A stretch of DNA of 64,000 nucleotides from Bacteroidota bacterium (GCA_029558535.1 JAKQEK010000318.1:1-64000); one strand, 5' to 3'; positions 1 to 8,926 are shown, counted from the first letter of the stretch. Program-made: numbers and translations. The notes: generated from the sequence alone by a model not told the origin.

Positions 1-1052
1 ATAGAGATGTTTTTTATGTCAACAAGACTTATCGGAGAGCTGTTATCTTCTGCTTTAATGTTTAAGGGATATACTTGTTTTCTAACGTAATCGCAGAAAG
101 TTTGCCAAATAAACTCTCCTTCAGCATATCCGGGTTCTGATATTGTTTGTGTGAAAGATGCTGCAGATTCTGAAATAACGAAAGGTGCTCCGTTTGCACT
201 CAGAGTGATAATATCATTATTTTCATCAGTTGCAGTTATTGTAAGCCTTAACAATGAGTCAGCCTCTATACAGATATCGCTGGCAATAGTAATAACCGGT
301 GGTACATTGTCAGTATCATAAACCTCGATTTGCATATCTCTGATAATTGATCCGATTTTAATTCCGTTTCGCCATTCTTCAATCAACATGGCTATATTGT
401 ACACTCCTGGGCTTACGGGGGTATTCCATATCAGATCACCGGTTACTTCATTGATCGTTAGAGAAACAGAGGCTTCAGGTAAAGTATATCCCAAAATTGG
501 GTCTCCGTTTTCGGCACGGCAGGTTGTAAGTTTATAAGATAAACTATCTCCGTCAATATCAAAAGCTCCCGGATTATGAACAAACAATTGCCCGACAGCA
601 GCTTTGTCAACAGGTGGTTGAGTTAAAACAGGAGTCGAATTTGTGCCTATTGTTGAGTTTATAAGCATGGTTGTGGTAATAGAAAAAACAGTATTTACTG
701 AATTCGGGATATTGCTGACTCCAAGGTTTCTGTTTGGGTCCTCAACAACAATAACATATATGCCCGGACCGGGATATGTATGGATACCAACATATTTGTT
801 ACGTTTATAATAATCAGGTAGAAAAACCTCTTCGATTCGGGGAAGTACATTGCTTGTGTTGTCACCCCATAAAACTTCCAGCTCTGGACGATCTGCTGTC
901 CAGCCCGGACCTGTTGCTGTATAAGTTATAATTGTTACTTCAAATGTAAGATCTGATATCTGACGATAAGTAATTTCTCCTGCACGATTATGTGTCGCAA
1001 ATACTTGCATAACACTAGAAAGAAATAATATTGCAAAAAACAGTCTTTTCAT
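1..1052 (-). CDS. Secreted Ig/cadherin-like surface protein, N-terminal part (runs off window)
   Basis: An open frame reads leftward from an ATG at 1052 to the window edge without a stop, about 350 residues. It begins with a Sec signal peptide (MKRLFFAILFLSS...FAT) followed by THNRAGEITYR, a start I associate with long Bacteroidota proteins that end in a gliding-motility-type (T9SS type B) sorting domain. The body has beta-sandwich-like segments with FDIDGDSLSYKL, a putative Ig/cadherin-like motif. The C-terminus lies outside the window, so the sorting domain cannot be confirmed. It is 54 bp downstream of the DUF2851 gene on the same strand and may be co-transcribed with it. The function is probably a surface or adhesive structure; nothing enzymatic is visible. 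Confidence 0.8.
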   Translation of the reverse strand, partial: MKRLFFAILFLSSVMQVFATHNRAGEITYRQISDLTFEVTIITYTATGPGWTADRPELEVLWGDNTSNVLPRIEEVFLPDYYKRNKYVGIHTYPGPGIYVIVVEDPNRNLGVSNIPNSVNTVFSITTTMLINSTIGTNSTPVLTQPPVDKAAVGQLFVHNPGAFDIDGDSLSYKLTTCRAENGDPILGYTLPEASVSLTINEVTGDLIWNTPVSPGVYNIAMLIEEWRNGIKIGSIIRDMQIEVYDTDNVPPVITIASDICIEADSLLRLTITATDENNDIITLSANGAPFVISESAASFTQTISEPGYAEGEFIWQTFCDYVRKQVYPLNIKAEDNSSPISLVDIKNIS

Positions 1053-1106
1053 CAGACACAAAGTTACGTATTTTTTAGGCTTGCTATGTTAAAAATGCTT
1101 GATTAA

Positions 1107-2384
1107 TCAAATTTTATTTAGCTCTTTCATAATCTCATTACCAATTGCACAATCGAGGCACTTATATTTATCACAATAATTTTTTTTCAGATTTAATAAG
1201 GCTTGAGATTCGTATGCATTGTCAGGCGTAATATTTAAAGATTTCCAAATCCTTGTTTCTCTATTGTCTTCAGGTTTTATTTTCATCATCCAGTCAATGA
1301 TTTTATCCGCATTGTTTTTAACTTTATAATTCTGAAAATAATAAAATGCCACAGGAGCAATGGTATTAATTGCAATTGTGTTAAAAGTATTGATACCTAA
1401 TTTGACATTTGACTTCTTAACTTGTTTACCAAAAACATAATGAGTTTTCCAATAATCTGATACTTCTATTTTAAAATATTTTTCAGAATCTGATAAATTT
1501 TCATTCTCAAAAATTGATGAAAATAAAAACCTGAAATTCATCATAAGTGCTGCAAATTGTGCAATTCTGATCTGAGGGAAATTTGACGGTCTTAATTTTG
1601 ATTTTTTCCAGGTAACAGTCGGAATAGGAGTAAGCCCATGTTTTTTTCTCAAAAAAGAGTATTCTTTCTGCAATTTGATGACATAATCATCGGTAATAGC
1701 ATCATCCAGCAAGCCGGATTGTCCAAAAAGCAGAGCCTCTGTTTTAAATATATTATCGTAATATTTAGATAATATTGATAATGGTAATGATTTGGCAAGT
1801 TGTTCAAAAGGCTCACTGTTGATGCCTGTTCCAAAACTTCTTGCCAGACTTATGTAAAATATTTCTTCAAAGTTCCCCGAGTATTTTTCGTAAAGCTTTG
1901 TTATGTAATCTGTTTTGACTTCCAACCGTTCGGTAGCCATACGGTCAAGCCATAGTCTAGTTTTGAAATTACTAGCTAATTCGATGTATTCGTGACAATG
2001 CACAGGGTTTTCGTTAGTTTTAAACTCGGAATATTTATTAAATAATATATGAGGAAATTTTATTTCCCAGGTGGGGATCTCATATTTTCCGGAAATCAAA
2101 ACAGGTTTGTCATAGTTATATACAATATGTAAAATAACGTTGTTGTATGACATATCATGTCTGTGATTATGCTTTTCCCAATCTGATGATTTTATATGTA
2201 TTTCAACATTCCCTGCCCAATCAGTATCTCCAATCTTTATTCTTGCATTAAAAAAGTCGGGACCTGAATCTAAATTGTGCGTCCCGGTATCAATTATCTC
2301 AAAATCTTCTCCTGTAATCAATTGTTGATTAGTCTTATCCCAAAGACGGTTCTTATAAATAAAATGTAAAAAATCTTCTTGCAT
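1107..2384 (-). CDS. DUF2851 family protein
   Basis: This 425-residue protein resembles the DUF2851 family, which is common in Bacteroidota and has no established function. Visible family-like features are the N-terminal segment with DSGPDFFNARI, then WAGNVEIHIKSSDW and the HNHRHDMSYNNVILHIVY stretch, whose clustered histidines and acidic residues suggest a nuclease-like or metal site (inference only). The C-terminus has three closely spaced cysteines (YCDKYKCLDC) that could bind a metal. No signal peptide or membrane segment is present, so it is probably cytoplasmic. It is divergent from the small membrane-protein genes beginning at 2482, with 97 bp between the two starts. Confidence 0.8.
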   Translation of the reverse strand: MQEDFLHFIYKNRLWDKTNQQLITGEDFEIIDTGTHNLDSGPDFFNARIKIGDTDWAGNVEIHIKSSDWEKHNHRHDMSYNNVILHIVYNYDKPVLISGKYEIPTWEIKFPHILFNKYSEFKTNENPVHCHEYIELASNFKTRLWLDRMATERLEVKTDYITKLYEKYSGNFEEIFYISLARSFGTGINSEPFEQLAKSLPLSILSKYYDNIFKTEALLFGQSGLLDDAITDDYVIKLQKEYSFLRKKHGLTPIPTVTWKKSKLRPSNFPQIRIAQFAALMMNFRFLFSSIFENENLSDSEKYFKIEVSDYWKTHYVFGKQVKKSNVKLGINTFNTIAINTIAPVAFYYFQNYKVKNNADKIIDWMMKIKPEDNRETRIWKSLNITPDNAYESQALLNLKKNYCDKYKCLDCAIGNEIMKELNKI

Positions 2385-2481
2385 TTATGTAAGCTTTTTG
2401 TAAAATTAACAAAATCTACAATGTATTTTTTCATTGTTTATAAAATTTCGTTATTTTTGATTGCATAAAACAATTAAACTA

Positions 2482-3009
2482 ATGAAAAATCATACTTATC
2501 TTTTTCTGATCCTTGGAGTACTTTTTGTTGGTTTTGGAATATTTTCTCTATTAGTTTATTTAACAAAAGGAAAAAATAATTATTTTTTGAGGAAAAAACT
2601 TGCAATAGGAGCATCTGTGATTTCTCTTACATTTGCGGCAAACGGCTGTAAGCCCGTTGTTACTTGTTATGTGCGGGCAATTGATCCGATGATTTCAAGT
2701 CAGGATTCAGTAAATCATGACCAACAAATAGTACTTTTAAAATCGAATAATAAGCTTAGTTTTAATTACACGACTTACAATTACAATTATTTAAAATATA
2801 GTCTTGATAATGATAATCAAACGATATCTTCAGGCGATTGTGTGCTGCAAAGTCAGGAAGGTTATAATTATTTATTATTGATAGAATTCCCTCATGTATT
2901 AGAGACCGGAATGTATAAACTTGTTATTTATTATTTTGATGAAAAGATTACAGATAAAAATAAAGATTTGGTGTTCTCAAAAAACTATAACATTAAAGTC
3001 GTTGAATAA
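2482..3009 (+). CDS. Small membrane-anchored protein, tandem paralogue 1 of 3
   Basis: I do not recognise this family. The ATG at 2482 is preferred over an upstream TTG at 2461, because the two downstream paralogues start with the same MKN and a promoter-like TATTTTTG (2452-2459) abuts the TTG. The product is 175 residues. It has an N-terminal hydrophobic helix, then a KGKNNYFLRKKL basic stretch, a second hydrophobic segment ending in AANGCKP, and VTCY, followed by a roughly 110-residue soluble domain with a conserved SSGDC. The second hydrophobic segment plus NGC looks like an internal lipoprotein-style signal, but the lipobox is imperfect. It is 20 bp upstream of paralogue 2, so the three probably form one operon. 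Confidence 0.65.
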   Translation: MKNHTYLFLILGVLFVGFGIFSLLVYLTKGKNNYFLRKKLAIGASVISLTFAANGCKPVVTCYVRAIDPMISSQDSVNHDQQIVLLKSNNKLSFNYTTYNYNYLKYSLDNDNQTISSGDCVLQSQEGYNYLLLIEFPHVLETGMYKLVIYYFDEKITDKNKDLVFSKNYNIKVVE

Positions 3010-3029
3010 TTAAAATAAAAGATGTCAGT

Positions 3030-3548
3030 ATGAAAAATGTACAAATCTTATCATTAACTCTAGTAATTGTTTCTGCAGCTTTTTTGCTGATTTCAGTTTT
3101 GGTAGTACTTACCGGTGGTAAAAACAAATATTTAATATCCAAAAAATTACGTTTGGGTGCTATGATTATTGGAATGACATGTTTAGCAAATGGATGCAGA
3201 CCTTTTGTTACTTGTTATGAGGTCGCAATGGCTCCCGTAATGGTTTGTCAGGATTCTGTAAATAATGATGGTGTGATTGTTGTAAACAAAGATGTTTCTA
3301 AAATAAATTTTAATTGCATGTATTTATATTATGAGTTTGTTTCATATAAATTAAGTGTTGAAGATCAGATCGTGTTTACAGGTGATTGTATTAAAACAGA
3401 CACCGATACATCTCAAAATCTTGAGGCGCCAATTCCACGGCAAATGAATAGTGGTAATTATCTGATGAAGTTTTATTATGTTAAAGCTTCAGAAATAAAC
3501 GAAAATTCTTCTCCTTTTTCTATTTTCAATATTAAAGTCATTAATTAA
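3030..3548 (+). CDS. Small membrane-anchored protein, tandem paralogue 2 of 3
   Basis: This 172-residue protein is clearly homologous to its two neighbours. It has an N-terminal hydrophobic helix, GGKNKYLISKKLRLGA, a second hydrophobic segment, LANGCRPFVTCY, then a soluble domain with FTGDC. The shared cysteines (NGC, TCY, GDC) suggest either lipidation at the first or disulfides outside the cytoplasm. It starts 20 bp after paralogue 1 and stops 5 bp before paralogue 3. No function can be assigned from the sequence. Confidence 0.65.
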   Translation: MKNVQILSLTLVIVSAAFLLISVLVVLTGGKNKYLISKKLRLGAMIIGMTCLANGCRPFVTCYEVAMAPVMVCQDSVNNDGVIVVNKDVSKINFNCMYLYYEFVSYKLSVEDQIVFTGDCIKTDTDTSQNLEAPIPRQMNSGNYLMKFYYVKASEINENSSPFSIFNIKVIN

Positions 3549-3553
3549 TAAAT

Positions 3554-4078
3554 ATGAAAAATTTAAATATAGTTCCTGTTTCTTTAATTGTCTTGGCAAT
3601 TGCATTTGTTGTCGTTTCGGTGATGGTATATTTTACACGTGGTAAAAATAAGTACTTTTTGACAAAGAAACTGAAAATAGGAGCAATGATAATTACTTTA
3701 ACAGCAGTTACAAATGGTTGCAGAGTTCCTGTTGTTACATGTTACAAACCGGCCCCTCCTCCAAGAATAATGTCCTTACAAGCAACAGAATCTTTAGATG
3801 AAATTAGAATTAGTAAGGATGAAAAATTGTTAAATTTTGATTTAGAATATATTTATAGTTCAGATGTGTGTTATACGATTTCTCAAAATGAAAAGATTAT
3901 TAATAAAGGAGATTGTGAGTTTGTGAGCGATGGTGAAACAGATATGGTAATAAATATGAATGAAAATTTACTTCCTGGTAAATATGATTTGAAAATATAT
4001 CAAATGAAAATATCTGAGCTTGGGAAAAAAGATTATCCTTTAAGTACATTTACAATTGTTGTTACAGAAAGCAAGTGA
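3554..4078 (+). CDS. Small membrane-anchored protein, tandem paralogue 3 of 3
   Basis: This is the third member of the tandem family, 174 residues. It has an N-terminal hydrophobic helix, RGKNKYFLTKKLKIGA, a second hydrophobic segment ending VTNGCR, then VVTCY and a soluble domain with NKGDC. It has a short proline run (PAPPP) after the cysteines that the paralogues lack. Its TGA stop overlaps the GTG start of the hemolysin III-like gene, so the four genes are probably one transcription unit. Function is unknown. Confidence 0.65.
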   Translation: MKNLNIVPVSLIVLAIAFVVVSVMVYFTRGKNKYFLTKKLKIGAMIITLTAVTNGCRVPVVTCYKPAPPPRIMSLQATESLDEIRISKDEKLLNFDLEYIYSSDVCYTISQNEKIINKGDCEFVSDGETDMVINMNENLLPGKYDLKIYQMKISELGKKDYPLSTFTIVVTESK

Positions 4079-4716
4079 AATCACGCAGACTGATCAAAGC
4101 CGAAGAATTATTTAACAGTATAAGTCATGGAATTGGAGTTTTAATTGCTGTAGCTTGTCTTGTTTTGCTTGTTATTTTTGCCTCAATTGAAGGGAATGTT
4201 TGGAAAATTGTAAGTTTTAGCATTTTTGGATCTTCAATGATAGCGTTGTATATTTCTTCTACTTTATATCATAGTACAAAAAATCTGCGAAAGAAGTCAA
4301 GACGAAATATTCTGGATCACAGTATGATTTATGTCTTGATAGCCGGAACATACACTCCTGTAACATTGGTTACATTAAGAGGTCCTTTTGGTTGGACAAT
4401 ATTTGGTATTATTTGGGGAATTGCTGTAATTGGAGTTATCTATAAATTATTTTTCTATAATGGAACAAGTCAGGAGAGGAAACTGTCAGCATGGCTTTAC
4501 GTAGCAATGGGTTGGATAATCATTATTGCAGTAGTTCCATTAATTAAAAATTCATCTGGAGCTACTCTATGGTTTTTGTTAGCAGGTTGTTTAAGTTATT
4601 GTGCCGGAGTAGCATTTTACCTCATTAAGAGAATTCCGTTTGGTCATGGGATTTGGCACATATCAATTTTAGGAGGTACAATTTGTCATTTCTTCGCTTT
4701 CCTTTTTATGATATAA
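4075..4716 (+). CDS. Hemolysin III / TrhA (PAQR-superfamily) membrane protein
   Basis: This 213-residue, roughly seven-helix membrane protein belongs to the hemolysin III (YqfA/TrhA) branch of the PAQR superfamily. The early EELFNSISHGIG motif, the internal ISSTLYHS followed by a basic loop, the LDHSMIYVLIAGTYTPV segment and the C-terminal HGIWHISILGGTICHFFA are family signatures. The conserved histidines and Ser/Asp residues form the putative metal site of PAQR proteins. Bacterial members have been linked to membrane-lipid homeostasis. The GTG start overlaps the stop of the preceding gene (GTGA) and gives the expected N-terminus. Confidence 0.9.
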   Translation: MKSRRLIKAEELFNSISHGIGVLIAVACLVLLVIFASIEGNVWKIVSFSIFGSSMIALYISSTLYHSTKNLRKKSRRNILDHSMIYVLIAGTYTPVTLVTLRGPFGWTIFGIIWGIAVIGVIYKLFFYNGTSQERKLSAWLYVAMGWIIIIAVVPLIKNSSGATLWFLLAGCLSYCAGVAFYLIKRIPFGHGIWHISILGGTICHFFAFLFMI

Positions 4717-4720
4717 AAAA

Positions 4721-4742
4721 AATGCCCTGATTAGAGGGCATT
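4721..4742. terminator. Bidirectional Rho-independent terminator
   Basis: The stem AATGCCCT (4721-4728) pairs with AGGGCATT (4735-4742), with an A-run on its left and T's on its right. It lies between two convergent genes, the hemolysin III-like gene ending at 4716 and the lipoprotein gene ending at 4764, and can serve both. Confidence 0.8.
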
Positions 4743-4763
4743 TTAATGAATAGTTTTTAAATA

Positions 4764-5231
4764 CTACCAAACATTGTAAGTAAGGTCTTGGAAAGTAACT
4801 TCGCCTTCTTGAGTTGTTGTAGTAATAGCATTACCCCAGAAAGTTTTTTCCTTAAATGAGTCATCAGCTTGCATTTGATTTGCTTTGAAATCAACCGGAA
4901 CAATGTCAACCGGAACAGCCTGGAATTTAACAGTTGGTAATTCAATAGAATATGCACCATCTATAACAGTGGTTTCATACTGTAAAACCTGATATGTATA
5001 TCCAGCAATAGGATTTTGAACTAAATCTCTTGAGTCAATACGGAAAATGATTTTTGTTCCGTTTGGAACATTTTCATTTCCAGCTTCACCTAGATCCAAA
5101 TCCCCTTTAACAGTACCGGATACAGTTACCATTTTTAATGGTTCCGGAACATATTCATCTTCTTTACAACCTGTAAATACTAACAACATGCCTAAAGTGG
5201 CGATTAACAATATTGAAAAAATATTTTTCAT
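4764..5231 (-). CDS. Small lipoprotein of unknown function
   Basis: This 155-residue protein has a clear lipoprotein signal: MKNIFSILLIATLGML followed by LVFTGCKEDEY, giving a lipidated cysteine with acidic residues after it. In Bacteroidota such acidic residues often direct export to the outer surface. The remainder looks like one beta-rich domain with a VSGTVKGDLDLG start, resembling carboxypeptidase-regulatory-like folds (weak inference). It begins 39 bp downstream of the outer-membrane barrel gene on the same strand, so the two are probably co-expressed and may function together at the outer membrane. I recognise no specific family. Confidence 0.75.
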   Translation of the reverse strand: MKNIFSILLIATLGMLLVFTGCKEDEYVPEPLKMVTVSGTVKGDLDLGEAGNENVPNGTKIIFRIDSRDLVQNPIAGYTYQVLQYETTVIDGAYSIELPTVKFQAVPVDIVPVDFKANQMQADDSFKEKTFWGNAITTTTQEGEVTFQDLTYNVW

Positions 5232-5270
5232 GGTACTAAATTTTTTAATTATTACTAAATTTATTAACTA

Positions 5271-6116
5271 CTAAAAATGAAACATTATAAAACATGAAGC
5301 AGAAGTGAAGTTGTCAACACCTATAAAAGAGTCATTAGCAACTTTTGTAGTTTCAACTTCAATATCTGTACCGGTCCAACGCTCAACAGTCTGATAACCA
5401 CCATCCTGCATAAACATTATGCCCAATCCCATTTCTCCACCAATCGAAATTTTAGGAGCAAAGAAATACTCAACACCAATAACACCGCGGGCAGTAACAC
5501 CAAATGCGTTGTTGTTGTATTGTTCTAGAATCCTTTCGCCACCGCTAACTTCAGCGCCTGCAGCAAAATCCCACCATGTAGGAGATGAAAATTGTGTAGT
5601 GATTGGATTTCCATAGGTGTATGAGTCTTTCCAACTATTATAGTTGATAAAAGCACCACCACCAAAATAACCTTGCACTCTCCCTTTTCCACGGTACATT
5701 AAGTAATCACCACCAATTCCGATGTTTGTAGAATTGAAAGTGTTTACATCAGTAACCTGAACTAGTGGATCCGGAATGTCCTGATCTTGGGTAACAAATT
5801 CTCTGTCAATCCAATTCTCATGACCGATTCTTAAAACACCTCTAACTGCAACTTTATCTTCAAGATAGTACTTTACATAAATGTTGTTGGCATTGTAAAG
5901 ACCATTGATAAAGCCGAAATTAGCGTTGTTTCCACCGTTAAATCCGTTGAACAAATCGCCAAAATAGCCAAGTATCGGCATAGCATCGATACCTAAAGCT
6001 AGTTCGCCTTGCTCGGGTAAAATTGGTTCCCCACGCTTTGAAAGCATGTCAACCTCTTGTGCAAATAATCCTGCGGACAGAAAAATTGCACAAATCAAAA
6101 TTGTTAATTGTTTCAT
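5271..6116 (-). CDS. Outer-membrane beta-barrel protein
   Basis: This 281-residue protein has a Sec signal peptide (MKQLTILICAIFLSAGLFAQ) and a body of alternating amphipathic strands rich in Gly, Tyr and Phe. Examples are VYFEKYYLEDKV-like strands, GYFGGGAFINYNS, GVEYFFAPKISIGGEMGLG and a C-terminal strand ending in FIMFHF, the aromatic-terminated last strand recognised by the BAM complex. The size suits an 8-10 strand barrel. It is the first gene of a two-gene unit with the downstream lipoprotein. Ligand or transport role is not visible. Confidence 0.8.
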   Translation of the reverse strand: MKQLTILICAIFLSAGLFAQEVDMLSKRGEPILPEQGELALGIDAMPILGYFGDLFNGFNGGNNANFGFINGLYNANNIYVKYYLEDKVAVRGVLRIGHENWIDREFVTQDQDIPDPLVQVTDVNTFNSTNIGIGGDYLMYRGKGRVQGYFGGGAFINYNSWKDSYTYGNPITTQFSSPTWWDFAAGAEVSGGERILEQYNNNAFGVTARGVIGVEYFFAPKISIGGEMGLGIMFMQDGGYQTVERWTGTDIEVETTKVANDSFIGVDNFTSASCFIMFHF

Positions 6117-6153
6117 AATCGAAAGGCATTAATTAAACATTAATTTATCACTG

Positions 6154-6161
6154 CAAATATA
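6154..6161 (-). promoter_or_regulatory. Candidate -7 element for the outer-membrane barrel gene
   Basis: The minus strand reads TATATTTG, matching the Bacteroidota TAnnTTTG consensus, 37 bp upstream of the ATG at 6116. No well-spaced -33 TTG is evident, so this is a moderate call. Confidence 0.45.
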
Positions 6162-6314
6162 GTTATTATTTTACAAAAACATGTTTATTGTAGAATTTTT
6201 GTAATTGACAAAGGATTTTACTAAGCTTGTCAATATATAAGTATCACTATTTGTACACTTTTTTAACACGTAACAGCATTAACTATTTTGCCATATATAA
6301 ATTAGTATAAATAA

Positions 6315-6345
6315 AAAAACTGCTCTAGTTATAGAACAGTTTTAG
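6315..6345 (-). terminator. Rho-independent terminator after rpmH
   Basis: On the minus strand AAAACTGTTCT pairs with AGAGCAGTTTT (one mismatch) and is followed by a T-run. It lies 20 bp beyond the rpmH stop. Confidence 0.75.
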
Positions 6346-6364
6346 AATATATGTTTAAAATATA

Positions 6365-6523
6365 CTAACGTTTATGTCTTGGTTCGTCTGATACAGTTAA
6401 TTTTTTTCTGCCTTTAGCTCTTCTTGATGCTAAAACTTTACGACCTTCAGCTGTTGACATTCTTTCTCTGAAACCGTGTTTGTTCCTTCTTTTTCTGTTC
6501 GAAGGTTGAAATGTCCTTTTCAT
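6365..6523 (-). CDS. rpmH: 50S ribosomal protein L34
   Basis: This 52-residue ORF reads [18 protein letters not shown], then [20 protein letters not shown], then [14 protein letters not shown]. The MKRTFQPS start, KHGFRERM and the RRAKGRKKL core are diagnostic of bL34, a component of the large ribosomal subunit. The acidic-basic tail after the core is a small extension. It is 58 bp downstream of rsmG and followed by a terminator. It is only 159 bp long. Confidence 0.97.
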   Translation of the reverse strand: MKRTFQPSNRKRRNKHGFRERMSTAEGRKVLASRRAKGRKKLTVSDEPRHKR

Positions 6524-6581
6524 TGTTATTTTATTTTTATGTTATCAATTTGTAAAACGGACTGCAAAAATAGTGTTTTTA

Positions 6582-7232
6582 TTATTTATTCAAAACTTTT
6601 ATTTCACTTTTTTTATTAATCGGCAAATAAATTATTTTTTTTGTTTCAAAATAGTCAAATTTAAGATAATCTATAATGTTAAATATCTGAATTTTGCTAA
6701 ATCCTGATATCTCATTCTGAAAATCTCCACCTTTAAGATAAATTATACCATTTGGTTCAAATTCCGGTTTATTTAATAGAATATGTTTGACCATTTTGTA
6801 AAATTCGGGGAATGAGGTAACAGCACGACTAATTATAACATTATATTTACAATCTAGAGTCTCGGCTCTTGTGTTGATAGCTTTAATATTGTTTAAGTTT
6901 AGTTCTTCGGAAATGTTTTTAACAACAGTTGTTTTTTTTCCGATACTATCTACAAGGTCAAAATTTACATCTGGAAACATAATTGCAAGCGGAATCCCTG
7001 GAAATCCTCCTCCTGTTCCAATATCGGCAATAGTTGTTTCTTTTGAAAAGTTGAATACTTTTGCTATTGATAATGAGTGTAAGATGTGATTAATAAAAAG
7101 GTTATCAATGTCTTTTCGGCTGATACAGTTAATTCTTTGGTTCCACAATGGAAAAATCTCAGCAAATTTTTTATATTGATCAAGCTGAACATTTGACAGG
7201 TCAGGAAAATGTTCAAGTAAAATACTTTTCAT
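6582..7232 (-). CDS. rsmG: 16S rRNA (guanine-N7)-methyltransferase RsmG (GidB)
   Basis: RsmG uses S-adenosylmethionine to methylate N7 of G527 in 16S rRNA; loss in other bacteria gives low-level streptomycin resistance. The 216-residue protein has the N-terminal helices with WNQRINCISR, the SAM-binding loop ADIGTGGGFPGIPLA (residues 69-83) and the conserved SRAV motif near residue 135. Length fits the family. It begins 3 bp after the sigma factor stop, so it is in an operon with the sigma factor and glycosyltransferase, an arrangement that seems to be one of convenience. Confidence 0.95.
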   Translation of the reverse strand: MKSILLEHFPDLSNVQLDQYKKFAEIFPLWNQRINCISRKDIDNLFINHILHSLSIAKVFNFSKETTIADIGTGGGFPGIPLAIMFPDVNFDLVDSIGKKTTVVKNISEELNLNNIKAINTRAETLDCKYNVIISRAVTSFPEFYKMVKHILLNKPEFEPNGIIYLKGGDFQNEISGFSKIQIFNIIDYLKFDYFETKKIIYLPINKKSEIKVLNK

Positions 7233-7235
7233 GTT

Positions 7236-7826
7236 TTAATCTTTACTCTTTAGCAAGGGGGCTAACAATTCGCGGGCTCTAAAAAGTTGTGCTTTAACTG
7301 TACCAAGAGGGAGTTGCATTGTTTCGGCAATTTCTTCATAAGATAATTCCTGATAATATCTGTAATCAATTAGTCTTGCATATCTGGGTTTAAGAGTCTT
7401 TATCATGCTTTTTAACTCTTTAGCTTTTTCTTTTTTAATAACCAACTCTTCTGGGTTTGGACTAAGTGAGGTAAAATTAGCATTATCAGGATCATGAAAG
7501 TCTATTCCCGAATCAAATGATTGTGGGCGTATTTTACGTTTTCTTACAAAATCAATACAATTGTTTATAGCTATTCGAAACAACCAAGTGCTGAATGCAT
7601 ATACCGGAGTGTATTGTGATAAATTATTAAATGCTTTACCGAAGGTTTCCATTGTAAGGTCTTCAGCATCATTTTCATTACCGATTTTTTTTAATAGTAA
7701 AAAATAAATAGAATCCTGATATCTGTCTAATAATTCAGCATAGGCTTTTTCTTCTCCATTAAGTGCAAATTCAATTATTTCGAGATCTTTTTTAGCTTTA
7801 ACCGAAAAACCACTACGTTCTACCAT
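7236..7826 (-). CDS. ECF-type RNA polymerase sigma factor
   Basis: This 196-residue sigma-70 family protein has the two-domain ECF layout. Region 2 (about residues 25-95) includes DAEDLTMETFGKAF and the -10-recognition segment FSTWLFRIAINNCIDFVRKR. Region 4 (about residues 135-190) has an HTH with LSYEEIAETMQLPLGTVKAQLFRAREL. No anti-sigma factor gene lies next to it, so how it is controlled is not visible. Its ATG overlaps the last bases of the glycosyltransferase gene, implying translational coupling, and rsmG follows within 3 bp. Confidence 0.93.
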   Translation of the reverse strand: MVERSGFSVKAKKDLEIIEFALNGEEKAYAELLDRYQDSIYFLLLKKIGNENDAEDLTMETFGKAFNNLSQYTPVYAFSTWLFRIAINNCIDFVRKRKIRPQSFDSGIDFHDPDNANFTSLSPNPEELVIKKEKAKELKSMIKTLKPRYARLIDYRYYQELSYEEIAETMQLPLGTVKAQLFRARELLAPLLKSKD

Positions 7827-8926
7827 TGCTTTTTATTGTGAATCAGTAATCTATAAAATAATAAAAATACATAAAAAACCATTGCAAAGATATCAAAAAT
7901 AATTATATAAGGGATTGGTATTTCATTATTAATTTTTATTGAAAATAATCTGATTATTATAGTAATGAGAATTAGTCTAATAATTAAGATGCTGAGTAAG
8001 GCAAAAAATATGTCTGAATTTATAAATATTAATATTGAAAGAAAAAACAGTATCCTAAAAAACAATTCGCCACCTGAATGGAAAAGTCCTGCGAAATTGT
8101 ATTTATGTGTAGTATTTAAGTGTCTCGCTTTTTGTTTTATATATTCATAAAAACTTTTTGCAGAATCAGAAATTGTTACCGACTCGGGATGTGTGCATAT
8201 TGCGGTATTATTCTTAGTACTTGCTTGAGAAATAAACAAATCATCATCTCCTGAAATAATATTTTTATGAGTATTAAAACCATCGTTTCTTTTCCAAAGC
8301 TCTTTTGTGTAGGCAAGATTCCGTCCTACACCCATATATGTATTTCCTGTCAATGCTGCAGAAATGTATTGCAAGGCAATTATCATTGTGTCGTAACGAA
8401 TAAAATAGTTAGAAATATTTCGGTCTTTTTTGTACATGCCTAGACCTAATACTATTTGTTTTTCCTTAGAAAAATTCTGTGACATTAATTCAATCCATTT
8501 ATTGCTCGCAGGGTAGCAATCTGCATCAATAAATAGCAGTTTTTCGTATTTGCTTGATAGAATCGCTGATGTTAAGGCTGATTTCTTTCCTTGTTTTTCA
8601 CAGTTGTTAATCAATTTCAAATTACGATGCTCTTTTTGAAAGTTTTTAACGACCTCAATTGTATTATCATCCGAATAGTCATTTGCAATGATTACTTCAT
8701 ATTCTAGATAATCCTGCTCTAAAATCAAAGGCAAGTTTTTTTTAAGGTTCTCGGACTCATTACGTGCAGCGATAATTACTGAAACGGGTTGCGAAGATTT
8801 TTTTGTTCGGGACGGATTTAAATCTTTAATTTTAATGACTTTTATAAAAAGAAAACAATAAAAATAGAGCTGACTTAGAAATGTAACTAAAAAGGTAATC
8901 AATGCAATTATTTCTATTTTGCTCAT
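7820..8926 (-). CDS. Membrane-anchored family 2 glycosyltransferase
   Basis: This 368-residue protein is a GT2-type (GT-A fold) transferase. It has an N-terminal membrane helix, then VSVIIAARNES, the IANDYSDDNT segment, the metal-binding LLFIDADCYPAS (DXD-like), the GDDDLF acid motif, and KQKARH in the place of the QxxRW motif of processive enzymes. Two to three C-terminal membrane helices follow. It probably transfers a sugar from a nucleotide-sugar onto a lipid- or wall-linked acceptor at the cytoplasmic membrane; donor and acceptor cannot be read from sequence. It overlaps the sigma factor gene downstream. Confidence 0.88.
   Translation of the reverse strand: MSKIEIIALITFLVTFLSQLYFYCFLFIKVIKIKDLNPSRTKKSSQPVSVIIAARNESENLKKNLPLILEQDYLEYEVIIANDYSDDNTIEVVKNFQKEHRNLKLINNCEKQGKKSALTSAILSSKYEKLLFIDADCYPASNKWIELMSQNFSKEKQIVLGLGMYKKDRNISNYFIRYDTMIIALQYISAALTGNTYMGVGRNLAYTKELWKRNDGFNTHKNIISGDDDLFISQASTKNNTAICTHPESVTISDSAKSFYEYIKQKARHLNTTHKYNFAGLFHSGGELFFRILFFLSILIFINSDIFFALLSILIIRLILITIIIRLFSIKINNEIPIPYIIIFDIFAMVFYVFLLFYRLLIHNKKQW

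Noticed and set aside
2461-2481. TTG start for the first small membrane protein
   Set aside because: It sits directly after a -7-like element, and both paralogues start at the MKN that corresponds to ATG 2482.
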